From Chloroflexota bacterium (GTDB lineage Bacteria > Chloroflexota > UBA6077 > SHYK01), in assembly GCA_035652535.1 (NCBI GenBank), contig DASRDP010000104.1:1-64000 (forward strand): a stretch of DNA of 64,000 bases. Direction: 5' to 3'. A program made the translations under genes and the position numbers. The notes under the pieces were generated by a model that saw nothing but the letters and a program-made list of their open reading frames with translations, was not told the DNA's origin and did not search any database. Positions 1 through 9,544 of the stretch are shown here, piece by piece. Every line of letters begins with the position of its first letter. Position 1 is the first letter of the stretch.

Positions 1-288
1 TTCCTCGCGGGGATCGGCAATTCGGCCGCGGTCGTCCTTGCTATTCCCATCATGGCGGACCTGGTGCCCAAACAGCACATGGGTCTGGCGACGGGGATCT
101 TAGCGGCCGCCGGATCGATCGCCGCGCCTTTCGCGAGCCTCGTAGCTGGAGGGCTCGCGGACGTCTACGGGCCGCGAGTGATTTTCGCCGTCATGGCGAC
201 CATGACGCTCGTCGGCATGCTCCTGCTGCCCGGCGTGCAGCCGCCACCAGAGCTTGCCGCGCCGGGCGCGGAGTCCACGCGCACGTGA
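1..288 (+). CDS. MFS transporter, C-terminal part (cut by window edge)
   Basis: Frame 1 is open from the first base, so the start lies outside the window. The visible 95 residues contain two hydrophobic helices separated by the short loop GGLADVYGPR, which resembles the DxxGxR-type loops of major facilitator transporters. The protein ends in a short hydrophilic tail. The substrate cannot be read from this piece. It converges on the leftward gene that ends at 326, with 37 bases between them. Confidence 0.7.
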   Translation, partial: FLAGIGNSAAVVLAIPIMADLVPKQHMGLATGILAAAGSIAAPFASLVAGGLADVYGPRVIFAVMATMTLVGMLLLPGVQPPPELAAPGAESTRT

Positions 289-325
289 GACGGAGCAGGG
301 CCGGACGGAGACGCCCAGCGGCGCG

Positions 326-1342
326 CTAGAGATCCCGCAGACTCTCCGCGAACAGATCCTCGACTTTCGGCTTCTCCTTGATGAATCCCTGCTCGAAGGA
401 GAAGTCGATCGAGGTCTGCAACATGTCGCGGTTCCCCTTGACACCGTAGACAAAGGGATCATCGCCGACGATTTTGCGCGTCATCTGGACGTATTGGTTC
501 CCGAAGAAGAGGGCAGAAGGAATGCTCTCCGAAAAGCGCTCCTGCCAGACCCGCTTCGATTCGAGGAAGGCCTTGTAGAGATTGAAGGGCAGCCACGGGT
601 TGGCGCGATAGACGTCGCCCCGGACGGCGTATCCGTGGTTCGACGGAACAAACCCGTACTTCTTGACGAAGCGCTCCGCCTCCGCCATCCGGTCCGGGAA
701 GAGCGGCTTCACTTTGCTCCAGTCGGCATCCTGCGCGCGGATCGTGGTCGATCGATCGATGATGTTCCATTCGCGCGAGAAGGCCCGCCCGACCGGCGCG
801 GCATCGATCTCGTGATTCACGAGCATCGACGCGAGGCTCTTGTCCTCGGGAATGCGGTGGAACTTGATGCCTTCCATGGGCTTGAATCCCGTCGCGCCGC
901 CGTGGCTGAATACCTCACTGCGCTCCATGTACCAGTCGACGCTGAACTGATCGACGCCGAAGTCGTGCTGCATCACCCCACGAAACCAGAGCGAGGCGGT
1001 CTGCTGGTATTCGCCGACCCCTACTCGCTTCCCCACCAGATCGTTGGGGGTCTTGATGCCGGAATCCACGTGGTAGGAATGCTCCATGTGCATGAACCGG
1101 CGGGATGGGAAGATGGGCAGCATGACCATGTCCGCGCCATGCGAGCGCGCGATCAGGTAAGAGGAGATGGACATCTCGGACAGCTCGAACTCCCAGAAGT
1201 TGAGCTGGCGCCAAAAGGTCTCGGAGGGGTCCGAATAGGTCGGGATCAGCTCGACGCCTTCGATTTCGACCTCGCCGCGGAGGAGCGGCTCGACGCGCTC
1301 ATTCTTGCCCGTTACGAAGCTCAGCCTCAGCTTGCTTGCCAC
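326..1342 (-). CDS. 4,5-dihydroxyphthalate decarboxylase-like protein (binding-protein fold)
   Basis: This 338-residue protein resembles the family shared by 4,5-dihydroxyphthalate decarboxylase and NitT/TauT-type binding proteins. Recognisable family stretches are FEMSISSYL, LPIFPSRRF, GKRVGVGEYQQTASLWFRG and PSNHGYAVR. I chose the GTG at 1342 because GAGAGGGGAG lies a few bases upstream. No signal peptide is present, so it is probably cytoplasmic, which favours an enzyme over a transport protein. It is the last gene of a leftward group with a DHH protein, a UbiD decarboxylase and a binding-protein lipoprotein. A decarboxylase of an aromatic acid would fit that company, but the substrate is unknown. 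Confidence 0.7.
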   Translation of the reverse strand: MASKLRLSFVTGKNERVEPLLRGEVEIEGVELIPTYSDPSETFWRQLNFWEFELSEMSISSYLIARSHGADMVMLPIFPSRRFMHMEHSYHVDSGIKTPNDLVGKRVGVGEYQQTASLWFRGVMQHDFGVDQFSVDWYMERSEVFSHGGATGFKPMEGIKFHRIPEDKSLASMLVNHEIDAAPVGRAFSREWNIIDRSTTIRAQDADWSKVKPLFPDRMAEAERFVKKYGFVPSNHGYAVRGDVYRANPWLPFNLYKAFLESKRVWQERFSESIPSALFFGNQYVQMTRKIVGDDPFVYGVKGNRDMLQTSIDFSFEQGFIKEKPKVEDLFAESLRDL

Positions 1343-1427
1343 TCGCGTTGCTCCCCTCTCAGTCGTGAAATTTGATCCGTCGGCCCTGGATGATACTCCG
1401 ATCAGCCAGACGGGGAGAAAGGCGTCA

Positions 1428-2291
1428 TCACCCCTCGGTCGCGTCCTCTGATTCGGATGTTGGCTGACGTTCCATATCCCACGGGAGCACCCGGCTTTGA
1501 AACCCGGACGCGTTTCGGTGGCCACCGCCGCCGAACGCCCGCGCAATGGTCGAGACGTCGAAGCTGCCCGCGGATCGAAGAGAGAACTGCCAGACGCCGT
1601 CGGCCCGCAGGAAGAACGACGCCGCGAACGGATAGTCGGGGTACTTGGTGCGCAAGCGGTCGATGTGCTCCGAGCAGTTCATGTTCGGGATGTTGATGAC
1701 CGGAACCGTATGGCCGCCGATGTCGCGAAACAGGGCGTGCGCGCATGCCGCCTCGCCGTACGCGTCGATATATTGCTGGACGGCCTTGCCGCGCTCGACC
1801 GCTTGCTCGAGGCCTGCCTCCACCAGCGCGTCCCACGATTCGAAAGTCATTGGAAGCGAGCTGATGTATGCCATCGCCCAGCGTGTCTCGTCGCCAAACC
1901 GAAAGCGCCACAGATCACGGTCCTCGACGATGTCGACGATCCATGGCCTCGGCTGGGCGCCCTGGGCGAAGTAGTCCCAAGCGATGCCGGCGCCGGAGCG
2001 CTCCATATCGAATTGACAGAACGGCAACCCATCGAGATCATCCCGCGCGGTCTTGTGATGATCGAGCACGAGGATCCTGGCGGCCCCCTCCGCCATCTCC
2101 AGCATCGTGGCGCGCGGATAGGCGAAGTCGAGCACGTAGACGTCGCGGCCCACCACGTTCGGCGGCCGCTCCCCATGATGGGCCGGCCGAAATGTGGTCG
2201 CGACGTCCGGGCGCAGCTTCCGGAACGCCCACGCTGCCGTGAACCCGTCGAAGCAGCCGCCGTGATAGATCACGAGGGTATTCTCGCTCAC
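1428..2291 (-). CDS. DHH-family phosphoesterase
   Basis: A 287-residue protein of the DHH/DHHA1 superfamily, which hydrolyses phosphodiester or pyrophosphate bonds with Mn ions. The N-terminal half has HGGCFDGFTAAW, DFAYP and the LDHHKTA signature. The C-terminal half has the DHHA1-like GGGGHRNASGF loop. It lacks a helicase or RecJ extension, so a small oligoribonuclease or cyclic-dinucleotide phosphodiesterase type is more likely than RecJ. GTG at 2291 is preferred because GAGCGAGGAA precedes it closely. It sits 45 bases after UbiD in the same direction, and its role beside catabolic genes is unclear. Confidence 0.75.
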   Translation of the reverse strand: MSENTLVIYHGGCFDGFTAAWAFRKLRPDVATTFRPAHHGERPPNVVGRDVYVLDFAYPRATMLEMAEGAARILVLDHHKTARDDLDGLPFCQFDMERSGAGIAWDYFAQGAQPRPWIVDIVEDRDLWRFRFGDETRWAMAYISSLPMTFESWDALVEAGLEQAVERGKAVQQYIDAYGEAACAHALFRDIGGHTVPVINIPNMNCSEHIDRLRTKYPDYPFAASFFLRADGVWQFSLRSAGSFDVSTIARAFGGGGHRNASGFQSRVLPWDMERQPTSESEDATEG

Positions 2292-2336
2292 ATGTTCCTC
2301 GCTCAAACCCAACCGCGCGACCACCCTAATTGTGCC

Positions 2337-3980
2337 TCAGTCGCCCAGGTCTGACCGCTGTCGCATCTGGTCATCCACCGGGATCGTCTGCTTCAGGAGG
2401 AGCGCCGCGGCCTCGTCCATGCATCCCTGCTCCGTTAGCTCCACGAGCCGAGCCGCTTCCTGCGGCCAGTGGCCGAGTGACTGGCCAAACCAGGGGCCCT
2501 TCGGCTGCAGCGGAGGAAGCTCCAGTCGCTGCCACAAGTCTCGAGCGTGCTCCATGTAGTCTCGCCGAGGAAGCGAGATCGGCGGGTTCGCCCACTTTCG
2601 CGTCGCGTCGATGAGCATGATTGAGGCGCCCTGCGGGCTGGCGAGAGACGTCGGGTAGGACTGTTCTGTGCGCGGGACGTCGCGCGGCGCCACCGATTCG
2701 TCGAGGCCGGCCTGTCTCCCCTGAATGATTTTGATGTCCCGGTGAGGCTGGTGGCGATTGATCGCGGCCCACAGCACCGACTCGAGATCCCACGGATCGA
2801 TGTCCTCGTCCACCGCGATGACGATCTTGGGCCAACTGGTCGCGACGGACATCACCGCGTACAACGCCTGCCAGACCACGCTGTTGGGCGTTCGCGATCC
2901 GCCGAGGTCCTGCATGCGGATGACGCAGAGGTGACGCGCGCTGCCGCAGTGGTGGAACGCCACGTCCTTGACCTGTGGGATTCCGTGCGCCCGCAGGAGC
3001 GCCAGCACGCGGCCTTCGCAGTTCACCGCCCGCATCAGACTCGATTCGCTCGGCGGCATCTGACAGATCACGTCGTGCCAGATCGGGTCCTTGCGATGGG
3101 TAATGCAAGTGACCTCGAACGCGTGGACCCGGCCGCCAAACATTACGTGACCTCGGTTTTCGCCACTGGGCCCGTCGAGGTCCATGACGTCCGTCGGGAT
3201 CCTACCCTCGATCACGACCTCGGCCGTTGCCGGCACCTCCAGGTCAACAGTTTCCGCGGGCACCACGTCGATCGGCTCACCGATGAGCCCGCCGGCCACC
3301 GCCAACTCGTAGACCCCGTGCGGGACGTCGGTAGCGGCCACCAGGGGCACGACCGGAACGGCCCCGACGACGATGGCCGCCTCCATCGGCACGCCCCGCT
3401 GCCGGCACTTGTGCCAGTGCATGCGCAGGTGGCGCGTCGTTCGAATGTTGGCTCGCGTGGGCCCCAGGACGATGCTGTTGTACATTCCCGCGTTCGCGAT
3501 GCCGGTATCGGGGTCGCGGGTGATCACGGCGGCCGCCGTTATTCGCGGAAAGGCCTCCCACCCGTTCGTGGCGATGGGAACGCCGAACTCCATCAGGGCG
3601 CCATGCTCCATGAGCGAGTCGCCCTTGTGGACTTCTTCTTTCACCGGGCCCGTCGCGACGCGCCGCGGCGCGACTTGGTCGGTGAGCGCCCGGGTCCAGC
3701 GGTCGTGGACTTCAGCCTCAGGGCACCCCAGTGCGAGAGCATACACTTCGCGGTTCGCCGCGATCACCGACGAGGCGACCCGACTTACTCTCTTTCCGTC
3801 GCGGTCCGTCACGTTCTCGAAGAGGAACCCGAAACGGTTCGGTTCGTCGATGCCGCGGTACTGCCATTTGACCAGGGGGTGCAGCTCGCGATCCTTGTCG
3901 ACTGGATCGAAGATACGGCGGAGCTTGCCCGCCTCCTCCAGGTGGTGCAGATACTCGCGAAAGTCTCGATAGTAGGTCAT
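2337..3980 (-). CDS. UbiD family prenylated-FMN decarboxylase
   Basis: A 547-residue UbiD-family protein, close to the usual 480-550. These enzymes use prenylated FMN to remove or add CO2 on aromatic and alpha,beta-unsaturated acids. Typical stretches are the N-terminal FREYLHHLEEAGKLRRI, GMYNSIVLGP, ITHRKDPIWHD, KIVIAVDEDIDPWD and SVLWAAINR. The start is preceded by AAAGGA at good spacing. It lies 12 bases after the lipoprotein gene ending at 3993, so the two are probably co-transcribed. No UbiX partner is in the window, so the cofactor prenyltransferase must be elsewhere. The substrate is not determinable; the neighbouring dihydroxyphthalate decarboxylase-like gene suggests an aromatic acid. 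Confidence 0.85.
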   Translation of the reverse strand: MTYYRDFREYLHHLEEAGKLRRIFDPVDKDRELHPLVKWQYRGIDEPNRFGFLFENVTDRDGKRVSRVASSVIAANREVYALALGCPEAEVHDRWTRALTDQVAPRRVATGPVKEEVHKGDSLMEHGALMEFGVPIATNGWEAFPRITAAAVITRDPDTGIANAGMYNSIVLGPTRANIRTTRHLRMHWHKCRQRGVPMEAAIVVGAVPVVPLVAATDVPHGVYELAVAGGLIGEPIDVVPAETVDLEVPATAEVVIEGRIPTDVMDLDGPSGENRGHVMFGGRVHAFEVTCITHRKDPIWHDVICQMPPSESSLMRAVNCEGRVLALLRAHGIPQVKDVAFHHCGSARHLCVIRMQDLGGSRTPNSVVWQALYAVMSVATSWPKIVIAVDEDIDPWDLESVLWAAINRHQPHRDIKIIQGRQAGLDESVAPRDVPRTEQSYPTSLASPQGASIMLIDATRKWANPPISLPRRDYMEHARDLWQRLELPPLQPKGPWFGQSLGHWPQEAARLVELTEQGCMDEAAALLLKQTIPVDDQMRQRSDLGD

Positions 3981-3992
3981 ATCCGTCCTTTC

Positions 3993-5705
3993 TTATTTGC
4001 GCACGTCCCATTCGCCAGCGTTCCACGGCGGTCCAGCCCCGACATTGACGAGGCGCGCCCCGATCATCTGGGGTTCTAGGTTGTAGAAAAGCCCCAGAAG
4101 AAGCGCCTGATCGGTCATTTCGTGAACGATCTGCCCAAGGATGCGCATGCGCTCTCCTCTGGGGATCGTGATGAACAGGCGGTCGATGAGCGCGTCGAAG
4201 GCCTTATCTACGTAACGTGAGTTGTTCTGGCCGACGAATCCGTTTTCTGGCAGGGGAGTCTGGCTGCTGTGGATACGCTTCAGGAAGTTGATGTCGGACG
4301 GTTGGTTGTAGAGAAGGAAGCCGGGAAAGGTCGCCATGTAGGGGCGGTCCTGCGCGCGCTGTGGAGGAATGATGGTCGTTTCGACCGCGAGCCCGATCTG
4401 CTTCCAGTAGTCGGCGACGGCGAACACGGACTTGCGACCAATCTCGATTCCGCGATTGCGAATCTCGACGGAGACTGGTTGCCCCGCGGCGTCTCGGAGC
4501 ACGCCGTCCTGTCCGCGTCGAAATCCCACGCTCTCGACCAGCTGGGTCGCCTGGCGGGCATCGTATGGGTATTTGACCGCGGATCCCTCCACGTCGTCGT
4601 AATCCGGCTCGTTCGGACCGAGGAAGAAGTGCGCGACCTGCGACATTCCCGGTCGGAGCAGCGTATCGGCCATCGTCTGCCGATCGATCGCTGAGAGGAG
4701 GCCGCGTCGAAAGCGCGGGTCGCCGATCGCGGCGGGCTCAGGCGTCAAGAGTTGTGGGTACATCACAAGCCAGCCGTTGACGTCGGTCTCGATCTTGCCG
4801 TCCCGCCACTGGTCCCCCACCTGGAGCGCCTCGTCCAGCGAGAGGCTCCTCCCCAGGGTCAGCTCGACGCTGCCGGCCAGGATATTCGCGGACAGCGTGT
4901 CAGGATCGGGGATGAACTTCACCTCGATCTCGTCGACCTTCGGGCGGCCAAGGACGTACGCGTCGTTGGCGACGAGGAGAAGATGGCTGCCCGCGACCCA
5001 CTCTTTCAGCTTGAATGGGCCGGTGCCGACGAACTCCGGACCCCAGTATGGCAGCTCCCCCAGGGCGGCTCGATTGTCGAGATAGGGCTTCTCGACGATG
5101 TGCTTCGGAACGGGCAACAGGACAGAATCGGTGGCCAGAAGCCCATCCGCCTGAATGAAGGGCCGATTCCAGTGGACGATGAAGGTCTGCGCGTCGGGCT
5201 GCTCGGTGCCGCGGATCGAATCGAAGGCGAGATCGCGAAAGAGGGGCACGTCCTTGTCCTGTCCGATGGCCACCGTGAACGCGAGATCCTCGGACGTAAA
5301 GGGCGCGCCATCCTGCCACACGATGCCCGAGCGCAAGTGCCACGTCGTCTCCATCGTGCCGTCGTCGGCCACCTTCCACAATCCGTTGTCCGTGGACGGC
5401 ACGGCGTCCGCAAGCTGCGGGTGCAGCTTGCCCTTCACGTCGACCGACGACAGGCCCGCCGTCACGAGCTGGCCCACCTCGCTCGCCCCGGGCACGCCGG
5501 CGCCGCCGGCGGAGTTGATCGTGTTGCTGAGCGTCGGTGGGTCTCCCATGATGGCGGCGACGATGCGCTTCGGCGCCGCGGGCGCGGAGGGAGGTGCGGA
5601 ACCGATGTCGGTGATCGAAGACGGACGGGAAGACGGGAGACTGCAGCAGACGAGCACGAGGGCGAGGGCGAGGGCGAAACCAGTGGCGGGCGTCCCACGT
5701 CTCAT
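3993..5705 (-). CDS. ABC-type peptide/solute-binding protein (SBP_bac_5)
   Basis: A 570-residue extracytoplasmic binding protein of the oligopeptide/nickel (SBP_bac_5) family. The ATG at 5705 gives MRRG followed by a hydrophobic segment and a Cys pair near residue 20, so a lipoprotein signal is likely although the residue before Cys is atypical. Family features are the PTLSNTINSAG opening, HLRSGIVWQDGAPFTSEDL and GPFKLKEW. No permease or ATPase gene is adjacent. It heads the leftward group with UbiD and is one of several related binding proteins in this window (40016, 41931, 60802 and the pseudogene at 58144). Confidence 0.85.
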   Translation of the reverse strand: MRRGTPATGFALALALVLVCCSLPSSRPSSITDIGSAPPSAPAAPKRIVAAIMGDPPTLSNTINSAGGAGVPGASEVGQLVTAGLSSVDVKGKLHPQLADAVPSTDNGLWKVADDGTMETTWHLRSGIVWQDGAPFTSEDLAFTVAIGQDKDVPLFRDLAFDSIRGTEQPDAQTFIVHWNRPFIQADGLLATDSVLLPVPKHIVEKPYLDNRAALGELPYWGPEFVGTGPFKLKEWVAGSHLLLVANDAYVLGRPKVDEIEVKFIPDPDTLSANILAGSVELTLGRSLSLDEALQVGDQWRDGKIETDVNGWLVMYPQLLTPEPAAIGDPRFRRGLLSAIDRQTMADTLLRPGMSQVAHFFLGPNEPDYDDVEGSAVKYPYDARQATQLVESVGFRRGQDGVLRDAAGQPVSVEIRNRGIEIGRKSVFAVADYWKQIGLAVETTIIPPQRAQDRPYMATFPGFLLYNQPSDINFLKRIHSSQTPLPENGFVGQNNSRYVDKAFDALIDRLFITIPRGERMRILGQIVHEMTDQALLLGLFYNLEPQMIGARLVNVGAGPPWNAGEWDVRK

Positions 5706-5874
5706 ATAGCACGTCACTCCACACATCCCGGACGTCGATTCGCTGGCTCCGCCATGGTACTGTATCGGCGAGCCTGCTCGGGAGGATCGACAGCACTATA
5801 CCGGCGGAGCGCCGCCCAGGTCCGTTCGGCGCCGGACTTTCCGAGCAACGCATCCGCCTGGCCAGGAGGGAGAG

Positions 5875-7005
5875 ATGGAAGTCTGGATCCGCCAATCGAT
5901 GGCATACCACTGTATCGAGAATGGAGGTATGCCCTTTCCCGTCCCGGGCAGGCTCTACGATCGCGCCCTCGGCGAGTCGCTCTACTCCGATCGGATGCGT
6001 TTCATTCGGCGAGTCGACGAGCTCGGCTTCGACGGCCTGATCTTCACCGAGCACCACTTTGGGCCCAATGGCGGCCTCACGCCCTCGCCCATCGTCATGC
6101 TGGCGGCCGCCTCACAGGTGACCGAGCGGATCAAGCTGGTCACGATGGGGATTTCCCTGTCCGTCTACGAACAGCCGGTGCGCCTGGCGGAAGAGCTGGC
6201 GATGATCGACAACCTGTGCCACGGGCGACTGGTCGTCGGTCTGATCACGAGCGCCGCGCAAAGCCTCTACGCGTTCACCATTCCAGTCGACGAGGAGCGA
6301 TCTCGATACCACGAGGCGTACCATCTCATGGTTCGGGCATGGACGGATCCGGAGCCATTTGAGTGGCGGGGAACGCACTTCAACTACGACTGCGTCTCGA
6401 TCCTGCCGCGGCCTCTTCAGACGCCGCACCCGCCAATTTGGACGACGTGTAGCTCGGAGGAGAGCCTCCAGTGGGCTGCTCGGAATCACTTCTGCCTTGT
6501 CGCCCCCGGCACGACGGCACAGACCTTCGACATTCTGAATTACTACCGTGAATACGCCCAGACACACTGTGGCTGGACGCCCACCGCGATGGACCTGGGG
6601 ATGGCGCGCGAGTTCTACATCGCCCCGACCCAGGCCCAGATTGACGCCGTCATCGACGACCTCCTGGACAACGACGAGGTCAACGGCGTCAACCCCCGAT
6701 TCCGCGTGCCGGTCCTGACCAAGATGCTGCGCGAGCAATGGTCCACCCGCACGTACGACTATGGCTCGCACCTTGGCCGACCGGCCGGGAGCGGGCGAAG
6801 CGCGGAGGGGTACTCGGGCGGCCAGTTCCTCCTCGGTGATCCCGACGCCATCACCCGTCAGATCATCGAGCAGCACGACGTGTGCGGACGGCCGGGTGTC
6901 CTCATCATTCGACCTGAGATTGGAACGATGTCACTCGACGAGGTCGGCGACGGATTGGAGCTATTCGCGAAAGAGGTGCTCCCCACGGTCCGAGCGATCC
7001 AGTAG
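5875..7005 (+). CDS. LLM-class flavin-dependent oxidoreductase
   Basis: A 376-residue member of the bacterial luciferase-like monooxygenase superfamily, which uses reduced FMN and O2 (or F420). The first part shows a barrel start with RRVDELGFDGLIFTEHHF and PSPIVMLAAASQVTERIKL. The middle has LAEELAMIDNLCHGRLVVGL. A late YSGGQFLLGDP is typical of the nucleotide-binding end of these barrels. AGGAGGGAGAG precedes the ATG. It is divergent from the binding-protein/UbiD group, and the 169-base gap should hold both promoters. A role in oxidising the same compound class is an inference. Confidence 0.85.
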   Translation: MEVWIRQSMAYHCIENGGMPFPVPGRLYDRALGESLYSDRMRFIRRVDELGFDGLIFTEHHFGPNGGLTPSPIVMLAAASQVTERIKLVTMGISLSVYEQPVRLAEELAMIDNLCHGRLVVGLITSAAQSLYAFTIPVDEERSRYHEAYHLMVRAWTDPEPFEWRGTHFNYDCVSILPRPLQTPHPPIWTTCSSEESLQWAARNHFCLVAPGTTAQTFDILNYYREYAQTHCGWTPTAMDLGMAREFYIAPTQAQIDAVIDDLLDNDEVNGVNPRFRVPVLTKMLREQWSTRTYDYGSHLGRPAGSGRSAEGYSGGQFLLGDPDAITRQIIEQHDVCGRPGVLIIRPEIGTMSLDEVGDGLELFAKEVLPTVRAIQ

Positions 7006-7012
7006 CGACTTG

Positions 7013-7201
7013 CTACGATCGACCTTCGCGCACCACAAAGCATCCGGCCGCCACGAAGAACCCGCCGAGCACGACGCCGGTATAAATTCCTGCCAGCCCG
7101 GGCCGCAACAGGCCGGATGCCGCGAGCGCGCCCAGGGTGATCAGGCCGGTCAGAGCGGCACCGATTCCGGCGCCGAGCACAACGTCAACGAGCGACCGCA
7201 C
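7013..7201 (-). CDS. Small two-helix membrane protein
   Basis: A 62-residue frame starting with GTG at 7201, one base past the stop of the sensor kinase gene, which suggests translational coupling. The product has two hydrophobic segments, roughly residues 5-25 and 33-53, separated by RPGLAG, and a charged C-terminus. It matches no family I recognise. The close spacing, consistent hydrophobic pattern and lack of a competing gene support it. The start is weak: only GAGG right before the GTG. Confidence 0.45.
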   Translation of the reverse strand: MRSLVDVVLGAGIGAALTGLITLGALAASGLLRPGLAGIYTGVVLGGFFVAAGCFVVREGRS

Positions 7202-7202
7202 C

Positions 7203-9305
7203 TCAGCGCGACGCGATGCTGCTGGCGGCCGGTGAGTCGAGCACCTCGCGCACCTTTTGAGCCAGGGCAGTTGGGGTGAACGGCTTCTGCAGATACGCGA
7301 CCGATGCGCCGACCAGACCATGGCGAAGCGCTACGTCATCGGTATAGCCGGACATGTACAGCACTCGGCTCTCCGGTCGCAGGGCCGATAGACGGCCGGC
7401 CAGCTGACGGCCACTCATCCCGGGCATGACGAGATCCGTCACGACCAGATCGATGGGACCTGCATGGCCCTTCGCGATCTCCAGCGCCTCGTTTCCCTCG
7501 CGGGCTTCGATGATGCGATAGCCGCGGGCATCGAGGGCTGCGCACGCCAGGGCGCGCACCCCGGGCTCATCCTCGACAACCATCACGGTCTCCGCCCCTC
7601 GCGCGACCGCCGGCACCGCCCGGGAGGAGGAGGCCGCGAGGACGGCCTCGTCGTACCGCGGGAGATAGATCTTGATCGTCGTGCCGATGCCCGGTTCGCT
7701 ATAGACCCAGATGTCCCCCCCACTCTGCTTGACGATCCCGTAGACGGTCGAGAGGCCAAGCCCCGTTCCCTTACCCCGCTGCTTGGTTGTGAAGAACGGC
7801 TCGAACATCCGGGCCTTGGTGTCCGGATCCATCCCCACGCCCGTGTCGCTGACGGCGAGTAGCACGTGTCGGCCCGAGCGCGGCAATCCATGGCGATCGA
7901 GGTACGAGTCGTCAATTTCGACGTTCGCGGTCTCGATACTGAGCCGGCCGCCCGTCGGCATCGCGTCCCGTGCATTCGCAGCGAGGTTGATCACGACCTG
8001 GCTGAGCTGACTGGGGTCGGCGCGCACCGAACCCAAGCCAGGATCCAGACGCTCGAACAGCTCGACATCCTCGCCGATGATTCGGCGCAGGAGCGCATCC
8101 ATCTCCGACACGACGGCGTTCAGATCGAGCACCTCCGGCCGGAGCACTTGCCGACTGCTGAAGGCGAGGAGCTGGGCCGTGAGGGCTGCGGCTCGCTGGC
8201 CCGCCTTGATGATCTCGTTCATGTACGTCGCCCGATCCGGATGATCCGGGCTCACCTGCAGGAGTTCCCCAAAACCGTTGATGACCGTCAGGAGATTGTT
8301 GAAGTCGTGGGCCACACCGCCCGCGAGCATGCCCACGGCCTCCATCTTTTGTGATTGCCGAAGCTGCTCTTCGCTTTCGCGAAGGGCGGCTTCGAACTCC
8401 TTGCGTTCAGAGATGTCGACGGTCACGCCGCGAATGCCGATCGGCGCGCCGGTTTCGTCGTGGATCAGTCGGCATCGGGTCTCCGTCCATACGACGCGAC
8501 CGTCTTTCGCGACGTAGCGGTAGTCGAGCTGGCGATCGTTGCCGGGCTCGGTGCTGGAGAGCGCTTGCGCCATGACCCGTAGCCGGTCGTCCGGATGGAT
8601 GATTGTGAGCCAGAATCCGGGCGTCCCGAGAAGCTCATCCACCGTGTAGCCGAGCATGGTCTCGACGTATCGACTGATGAAGGGCACCCGCCGCGCGCCA
8701 CCGCCCGATTCCCACCAGTCCTCCCATACAATGCCCGGAACGTTGTCGATGATGGCGTCCATGCGCTCGCGCTGGGCCTTCAGATCGTAATACGCGTTCT
8801 GCACGGCGTCGTGAAGCCGAGCGCGCTGAATCACCAGTGCGAGCTGGCTGGCGAGGACTTCGAGGATCCGCGTCTCCTCGCGCGAAATCTTTCGCCGGTA
8901 GCGCGTGGCGAGCCAGAGGATGCCGAGGGACGCCTCACCCGCGCAGATCGGAGCGACAATGACGGTGCGGAATCCCTCATTCTTGAACGATCGATAGCCC
9001 TCGACCGTCTCGAGGTCTTCAATGCAGATCGTTTGCCGGGTCGCGAGGGACCGGTACCGAATGGTTGGATGTCCGTGACTCGACGGGTTAAAACGCCCGC
9101 TTAGGACATTCGCGGAGCTGCGGTAGCCACGGCTCGCCGCTGGCTCGACGTGATTCTCCCCGTCCGTGACTAGACCGATGACCCCCGCGTCGTAGGGCCC
9201 GATGAGGAGCATTCGGTCGAGGCTCTCCTCGAGGACGCTCTGAAGATCGGACCCCCGAATCAGGGTCTGGCTGATCTCGCGGAGCACGCCCTGTCGAGCG
9301 GTCAT
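7203..9305 (-). CDS. Hybrid sensor histidine kinase (GAF-PAS-HisKA-HATPase-REC)
   Basis: A 700-residue kinase with its own receiver domain. A GAF domain covers about residues 15-165 and a PAS domain about 190-305, ending in GVTVDISERKEFE. The phosphoacceptor His is H333 in GGVAHDFNNLL. The ATPase part has the N box (INLAANARDAM) and the G boxes (DTGVGM, GKGTGLGLSTVYG). The receiver domain covers about 575-695 with acceptor D624 in TDLVMPGMSG. No membrane segment is present, so it senses a cytoplasmic signal. GAGGAAG precedes the ATG. No response regulator gene is next to it, so phosphate must go to an unlinked phosphotransfer partner. Confidence 0.9.
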   Translation of the reverse strand: MTARQGVLREISQTLIRGSDLQSVLEESLDRMLLIGPYDAGVIGLVTDGENHVEPAASRGYRSSANVLSGRFNPSSHGHPTIRYRSLATRQTICIEDLETVEGYRSFKNEGFRTVIVAPICAGEASLGILWLATRYRRKISREETRILEVLASQLALVIQRARLHDAVQNAYYDLKAQRERMDAIIDNVPGIVWEDWWESGGGARRVPFISRYVETMLGYTVDELLGTPGFWLTIIHPDDRLRVMAQALSSTEPGNDRQLDYRYVAKDGRVVWTETRCRLIHDETGAPIGIRGVTVDISERKEFEAALRESEEQLRQSQKMEAVGMLAGGVAHDFNNLLTVINGFGELLQVSPDHPDRATYMNEIIKAGQRAAALTAQLLAFSSRQVLRPEVLDLNAVVSEMDALLRRIIGEDVELFERLDPGLGSVRADPSQLSQVVINLAANARDAMPTGGRLSIETANVEIDDSYLDRHGLPRSGRHVLLAVSDTGVGMDPDTKARMFEPFFTTKQRGKGTGLGLSTVYGIVKQSGGDIWVYSEPGIGTTIKIYLPRYDEAVLAASSSRAVPAVARGAETVMVVEDEPGVRALACAALDARGYRIIEAREGNEALEIAKGHAGPIDLVVTDLVMPGMSGRQLAGRLSALRPESRVLYMSGYTDDVALRHGLVGASVAYLQKPFTPTALAQKVREVLDSPAASSIASR

Positions 9306-9544
9306 GACCCGCTTCCTCGCCCCTTGGCAGAGACGCAGCGGGCCCCGCGGGAACTGGCGCCCCGATCGCGGTGGCTGCTCCCCACTCCCTCACCGCCTCG
9401 TGGCGAGCGGCAGTGGGTCCGGGCTACCCCGCTCACAACTCGCTGGCCTCGACTCCTGTTACTCGTCGTGGGGCCGCGCGCTACCCGCCCAGCAACGCTC
9501 GGGTGGTTGACTGTCCGTGTGACAGCAACGAGGAGGGGTCCCCT

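Noticed and set aside
4752-6362. Long plus-strand frame antisense to the binding-protein gene at 3993 and running into the flavoenzyme gene
   Set aside because: Composition is Arg/Gly-rich and motif-free, and both conserved genes occupy the region in other frames.
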